Shown: in pieces, positions 59,001 to 64,000 of the stretch
How positions within the stretch are numbered: position 1 is the first letter of the stretch
Layout of the letters: every line of letters begins with the position of its first letter
Source of the DNA: Epiperipatus broadwayi
Lineage: Eukaryota; Onychophora; Udeonychophora; Euonychophora; Peripatidae
Reading direction: 5' to 3'
Length of the DNA: 64,000 bases
Assembly (NCBI GenBank): GCA_028023455.1
Contig: JAQFVV010012536.1
Location: 1,386,001-1,450,000 of the forward strand
Made by a program: the position numbers and the translations under genes
Notes under the pieces: model-generated
Told to the model about the DNA's origin: nothing
Database searches by the model: none
What the model saw: the letters and a program-made list of their open reading frames with translations, nothing else

Positions 59001-59706
59001 AAGCAAGATATCAATATTAAACATTCATCCCCCTATTTATCATGTAATATATTCTATTTTTAACTGTTATCATGTGTTGTAACCAAATTTCTGAATAAAA
59101 GTTCTATATTTTATAATAAAAAAAAGTTATGTTAATATTTAAATTTTGTAACTGTTATCATAAATGAACTTTAATAAATACTAGTAAACATTTTTACATT
59201 TTAATATTTCATTTTTTTAAAGCATCAACATGATTAATATATTTTTTCATCTCATTTGACAAATCTTTATTACTTAGACATTTTCTTTTTAACTTTTTCA
59301 ATAATTTTTCTATTTTCCAAGATTTTTGTTTTTTAAATATCTGCACTAATTCTCCCATCCCAAGTTTTAATTCTTCATACATCTAATTATTTGTCACATA
59401 ATACATTTTTAAAAAGCGCATCTTGAAAAGTTTATATTAGAACGAAAATAAATTAAATGTTATAAAATTGTATATCAACGAGTTGTCTATTATTTCAATT
59501 TATTTATAATTTATCGATTAAGATGTAATTACTTATTTCACCTTTTATAGAACATTTAACATTTTAACTAATATTAGTAAAAATTAATTCGCTTTTTTGT
59601 TTTTATTACTATGTAGTTCTTAAAATTCTTCCAGATATTTTATGACGACATTCTCATTTGTTTCAACCTGTAGCATCTTTTTTTATTATAGCTGAAATAA
59701 ATATCA
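59001..59706. other. AT-rich sequence, nothing recognised
   Basis: No supported feature. Confidence 0.4.
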
Positions 59707-59810
59707 AAATGTTAGCCGAGAGGTTAGCGCAGCCGCCTTGCAAGCAAGCAGTTGGTTGCAGACGGTTGTTGTGGGTTCGCCTCCCGGTCGATGCTATGAC
59801 AGATGGAAAA
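59707..59810 (+). mobile_element. tRNA-like SINE, long subtype (TGC loop)
   Basis: GTTAGCCGAGAGGTTAGCGC (box A), loop CTTGCAA, the extended GGTTGCAGACGGTTGTTGTG region, box B GGTTCGCCTCCCGG, ATGCTATGACAGATGG and poly-A. The least decayed long-subtype copy, but the 5' GTCAAGC is missing. Target duplication not clear. Confidence 0.75.
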
Positions 59811-60189
59811 AAAAAATAACATTTTTATATTTTTGAGGCTTTTATTCACTCTGAAACTTTCACTGCCAACTATAATTATATTTTCTTTTATCAATTGCAT
59901 CATTTTATACAAATCTATTATTCTCAATAGGACGTTCTTCATTATTTTTGTATCTTCTTTTTCTTACATACATCGCCCTGTCTCAATAAAAAATTTACTG
60001 TTAAATTGCTTATCATTTTATTGCTGTCACTCAAAATCATTTTATTTTAAAAGTCTTTTAATGTTATATAGTGTTTTTAAGCTAAATTTGGTTGCTTGAT
60101 AATCAATTTAATCTATTACTATTTATTTGAATTGAAATCTGATCAATATATATTTAATTGTTAACTTCTTAAACTTTATTACAATAAAA

Positions 60190-60860
60190 TCTTTCTTTTT
60201 CTTTTTGAAAAGCCATTGAACATTCACAACTTCACTATTCATCTTTAGATTACCTTACATATTTTTATTTGATTAATGATTTCTGAACTGTAAAGCAATA
60301 TTTCTGAAGCCATCACATCAAGTATAAAATGTAAATGATTTAGATAATATTCATTTTTTTTTATTTTTTAAGTGTCCCATATTAATCCACAAACTATTTA
60401 CCAAAATGTTTTGGAAAGATAAAATTAACTCAGGCAAAACTCTCCATACATATTGCCACTCAATGTAAACCACAGTAATCAATGGATGCCAGAAGGCTTG
60501 TGCATAAAATCCCCATCTAGTGCCTACTCATCCAATATCCCCAGACTAGTTTCTGGCTTGTGAACTTTATCAGTGAGGAGCCTTGGATCTGAGAGCACTA
60601 CACTTAGATCTTAGGATGGAGAATTTTTCCCATTTTAATAACAGTTATAAGCAAGCATAAGAAATAGTGATCATGTGATGAAATTAACTCTATGTATATC
60701 TTACAATGTTAATCTTCACATATGTGAAGTCTAAACACTATCGTTGAATTGTAATAAATGTTTTTTTTTAAGAATTTGTCAATATTCTGGATCTATATTT
60801 AGTTGTTTGTAAGCTTTAAACTTTGACTCAATATTCATAGATAGAAATGCTAAATAGGTT
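60190..60860 (-). pseudogene. RTE RT fragment interrupted by HR455
   Basis: AATATTTCTGAAGCCATCAC, TAATCCACAAACTATTTACC and ATATTCTGGATCTATA follow the same order as 55210-55500 in the RTE at 54530-55975 (RT region around GVRQGD to FVDYEKAF). The HR455 insertion at 60432-60680 splits it. Heavily decayed. Confidence 0.6.
60432..60680. mobile_element. HR455 snap-back, short form, 10-bp target duplication
   Basis: The antisense unit from AGGCAAAACTCTCC to CTTAGATCTTAGGAT is followed by a short sense tail ATGGAGAATTTTTCCCATTTT...GTGATCATGTGATG. AAATTAACTC is repeated at 60422-60431 and 60681-60690. The antisense core has GTTTCTGGCTTGTG but CTGATGA is altered (TTTATCAGTGAGG). Confidence 0.8.
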
Positions 60861-61899
60861 TTTCTCTTCTCACCATCTTTTTTACATTGACTATATTATT
60901 ACTAATACTAATATGGAAGACACTTTATGCACTTTTTGCAATGCACCATTTTATATATCCCATAAAATAGCTGATACTTTCAACTGTTCATTCCTGTTAA
61001 ACAAATGAAACCATCAACTGTTTTAAAAGGGTGATATATATTGTAAGATTTTACATTTTGATTTAGTCCTTATATTACGCACTATAAAGTGCTAGTTAAT
61101 CAAGCTATGAAAAAGAAGAATCTTCCATTCATGTATGAGTTTAGATATTTCAAGAACGTAGTTATATTTCCTGATTAACTGACCTAATATTTTATTACTA
61201 TTTAAATTACCAGCAGAATCAGTTTTTAACTTATTTAAGAGGGCACCAGGGCCTATAGATCCCTGATTCTGTCACATTTCATAGATTCACAGCAAATAAC
61301 TAAAACACAATATTTAGAAAATGTACTTTCTTACATTGCATCATATACCATAGATTCACAGCAAATAAATAAAAGCAAGAGTGGGAATTGTGTTTTCCTG
61401 TCAATTAATTTATATGAATTTTCCTCAGGCTTAACTATTAAACAAGCATATTGGCAAAGATAATTTATATACTTCTCTAAAATTACTAATAAAATCTAAA
61501 TAACTAAAATTAAGCATGTACAATGACACTGTTATATTAATGCTAAATATTTTATTAAAACTAATTAAAATATTCAAATGATAAATTATTCATGAAAATG
61601 GAAAGCACATGCACACACTCATCCAAATAATAATGTTAATCAAATAGTTAAATAGTTCATATTTAATTCTCTTCTTTTAAGTTTCTTCTAGAAAATAATC
61701 CCTGGATAAAATGAATGTCTCTTTTATAATAAATGAGTGAATGTCTATTGATATTTGAAGTTCAAAGTTAACATTTATAGTTAAATGTACTTTGCAAACA
61801 TTTAATTTGACACAAGTTAGGGTTTGAATATTAACTTACTGGTAAGTTCTGCAGGTTTATGAAGATTGCAGATTATGGTAGCATACATATATTTCTTGT
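60861..61899. other. AT-rich sequence, nothing recognised
   Basis: No supported feature. A short direct repeat of TAGATTCACAGCAAATAA lies near 61282 and 61351. Confidence 0.4.
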
Positions 61900-62190
61900 G
61901 TTGAAAGAGCTCATTTGTTTCTTCTGTCAACAATTTCCCATTCCTGGTCCCATTTAAGGCTGGACTTGAAGGATTTTTGGGGTGATCTCTTCATGACAAA
62001 AGATGTCTGCAAATGCTCTGGTTTCCACTCCTGCATGAAGACTTAGTTCAGCATATGAGTAGGCCTGAATGAAGACATCTAACTGCCATTGTGATAATAA
62101 GACAACTGCAATTAACCTCTTTGTCCCTCCATTTGGGATGTATGGGAACAGACAGCCAAAACAGAAAATCACAGCAGACCTCGCTCAATG
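61900..62190 (-). other. GC-elevated segment with an unrecognised open frame
   Basis: The minus-strand frame 62172-61954 encodes a 72-residue peptide containing YAELSLHAGVETRAFADIF and EEITPKILQVQP. The composition is more coding-like than its surroundings, but I cannot place it. It could be an exon, a processed pseudogene piece or an element fragment. There is no clear splice or 5' context. Confidence 0.3.
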
Positions 62191-62879
62191 TTATTTTCTT
62201 CATTTTATACTCTCAACCAGTTATTAAGATTTCTGTGCATATATTTTTCTCTTTTGTTTTTGTTATCCGAATACAAATTGATAATCTTGTATAATTATTA
62301 TTTTTTAATTACAAAATCTTTTTTTATATAAATTATTTTGGCTATCTTTAATTATCATTTAAAAGGTTTTACTCAGATTGTAATCTTCTTTTACTTATCT
62401 GGATTAGTAATGTCTTTGTGCCTACATTCTTTCCAAATTAATTTTGCATTAATTAAATAGATAATTTTAAATACAAATAGTTTTCATTGTACATACTAAA
62501 AAAAATATATATATATATATATACTAACTAATACAAAAAAAAAACTAAATTATACCCACTGACAATTTTTAAATTTTACTTCTTTTAACCTTTAAATCTT
62601 AACCAATGCCAACATACTTGAACCATATATATATACAAATAGTACAATATAAAAAGTTGTATTAAAAGAAGTGCTTTCAGTATTTATATTAGAATCAAAA
62701 GTCTTTTTTTAATTTACACATCCAATTTACAATGGCTATTCATTTGTAACAATTCTTTTCATAATTTTTAAATCAAATTTATAATGACAACTTATTTATA
62801 TGAATTCAGCTTGTTTTTCTGAATGGCTTGAGTTAAAATCTCTCTAAAGATGAATTTAATTTTTTTTTTTTTTGGAATA

Positions 62880-62994
62880 TGTGAGGTTTATTATTATATA
62901 TGTTTTATTTTATATATATTTTATTTTAGTGTACCTTGAAAAAGACTATGAAATAGTCGAAATGTTGGATTTCTTTTTCATCATTATAGTCATA
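62880..62994 (+). repeat. Hammerhead-like module, AT-rich element remnant
   Basis: At 62934-62964: CTTGAAAAA, a perfect GACTAT-gaa-ATAGTC stem, then GAAATG. The layout equals the terminal modules at 39788 and 56345, though the core (CTTGAAA) is off consensus. The 335-bp array is inserted just downstream. Confidence 0.5.
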
Positions 62995-63904
62995 AGTCAA
63001 TTATTTTATATAGCGCGATGTTTTTTATAAACAATAATATCTAAACAGCATTAAACTGTTGCACATGCGTTTTGGATTTTAAATATAAAATGAATGAATA
63101 CTAACACTTCAACCACATGATAAAGTCTTTGGAAAAGATAGAATGGCCATCTATCTTTTCGAACCCAAATGCTTTTGTATGGGTGAATCTTAAGTGTTTG
63201 AAAGTGAAAGCATGAAGTTATTAAATAATCACTTTAAATTACTTTTACATGCTTGAATGAATGATGCTGGTGAAATTTATTAGAATTTACGATACATCAT
63301 TCTTATTTGAAATTAAATGTATGTAAATAAGTCAATTATTTTATAGAGTGTGATGTTTTTTTATAAACAATAATATCTAAACAGCATTAAACTGTTGCAC
63401 ATGCACTTTGGATTTTAAATATAAAATGAATGAATACTAACACTTCAACCACATGATAAAGTCTTTGGAAATGATAGACTGGCCATCTATCTTTTTGAAC
63501 CCAAACACTTTTGTATGGGCGAATCTTAAGTGCTTGAAAGTGAAAGCATGAAGTTATTAAATAATCACTTTAATGCTGTTTAGATATTATTGTTTATAAA
63601 AAACATCATGCTATATAAAATAATTGACTTATTTATATACATTTAATTTCAAATAAGAATGACGTATGGTAAATTCTAATAAATTTCACCAGCGTCATTC
63701 ATTCAAGCATGTAAAAGTAATTTAAAGTGATTATTTAATAACTTCATGCTTTCACTTTCAAACACTTAAGATTCACCCATACAAAAGCGTTTGGGTTCGA
63801 AAAGATAGATGGCCATTCTCATGGGGTTGAAGTGTTAGTATTCATTCATTTTATATTTAAAATCCAAAGCGCATGTGCAACAGTTTAATGCTGTTTAGAT
63901 ATTA
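62995..63904. mobile_element. HR335: tandem plus inverted repeat array, 14-bp target duplication
   Basis: GTCAATTATTTTATA begins units at 62996 and 63331 (335-bp period). The second unit is truncated at ~63570, where the sequence turns into an inverted unit running to 63904. TCATTATAGTCATA is perfect at 62981-62994 and 63905-63918. The units share ATATCTAAACAGCATTAAAC, TGGCCATCTATCTTTT and AGTGAAAGCATGAAG. A hairpin CTGGTGAAATT...AATTTAC lies near 63268, but no hammerhead core. Same tandem-then-inverted layout as HR455 at 23994. Confidence 0.75.
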
Positions 63905-64000
63905 TCATTATAGTCATATAAAAAGCAAGTTTTAAAAAGGAGTTTGTTTTATTTCTATATTGGATATTTATGAACTATTTTGGAAAGAAGAACTGTGTGA

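Overview
This window looks like a piece of a large, strongly AT-rich animal (metazoan) nuclear genome, roughly 70-75% A+T by eye. I see no host protein-coding gene I can support: no recognisable exons, and no open frame with coding-like composition outside mobile elements. Nearly all structured sequence is retroelement-derived. I cannot name the species. The RTE and Penelope-like elements, hammerhead-type repeats and tRNA-like SINEs together suggest an invertebrate, but that is inference.

Layout. Positions 1-8000 hold hammerhead-type repeats, a tRNA-like SINE, foldback repeats and the first copies of a ~455-bp repeat family (here HR455) that recurs at 17 loci, in both orientations and as tandem or snap-back copies. 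A decayed non-LTR retrotransposon with reverse transcriptase motifs lies at 8456-11130; its 3' end recurs at 13928-14385. A ~360-bp tandem triplication (16495-17995) is interrupted in unit 2 by an HR455 insertion and in unit 3 by a SINE. From 24880 to 29060 lies one fossil RTE element on the minus strand (endonuclease, then reverse transcriptase, then 3' end). It is broken by two HR455 insertions, a SINE and an AT-rich element, and its endonuclease region carries an in-register 51-bp tandem array.

From 33 to 52 kb there is a 414-bp hammerhead-like tandem dimer, a 1.04-kb foldback with a 14-bp target duplication, a 472-bp palindrome with a 14-bp target duplication, more SINEs and long triplet microsatellites. 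Two copies of a Penelope-like element (PLE) lie at 51972-52528 and 54385-56475. The larger encodes a recognisable but frameshifted GIY-YIG endonuclease and has itself been split by an RTE insertion; the smaller serves as the empty site. From 57 to 64 kb there is a hammerhead-bearing element split by a nested MITE, another RTE fragment with an HR455 insertion, and a 335-bp tandem/inverted array with a 14-bp target duplication.

Unifying observation. At least seven distinct repeat families carry the same compact module: CTGANGA-like core, short stem-loop, GAAAC. The stem sequence differs between families but usually stays paired, as expected of hammerhead ribozymes and of PLE terminal regions. 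Several of these families also share snap-back (inverted-tail) copies and 10-14 bp target duplications. The likeliest explanation is a community of non-autonomous, PLE-mobilised, hammerhead-type retroelements. All of this was read by eye; alignments, folding and library searches were not run.
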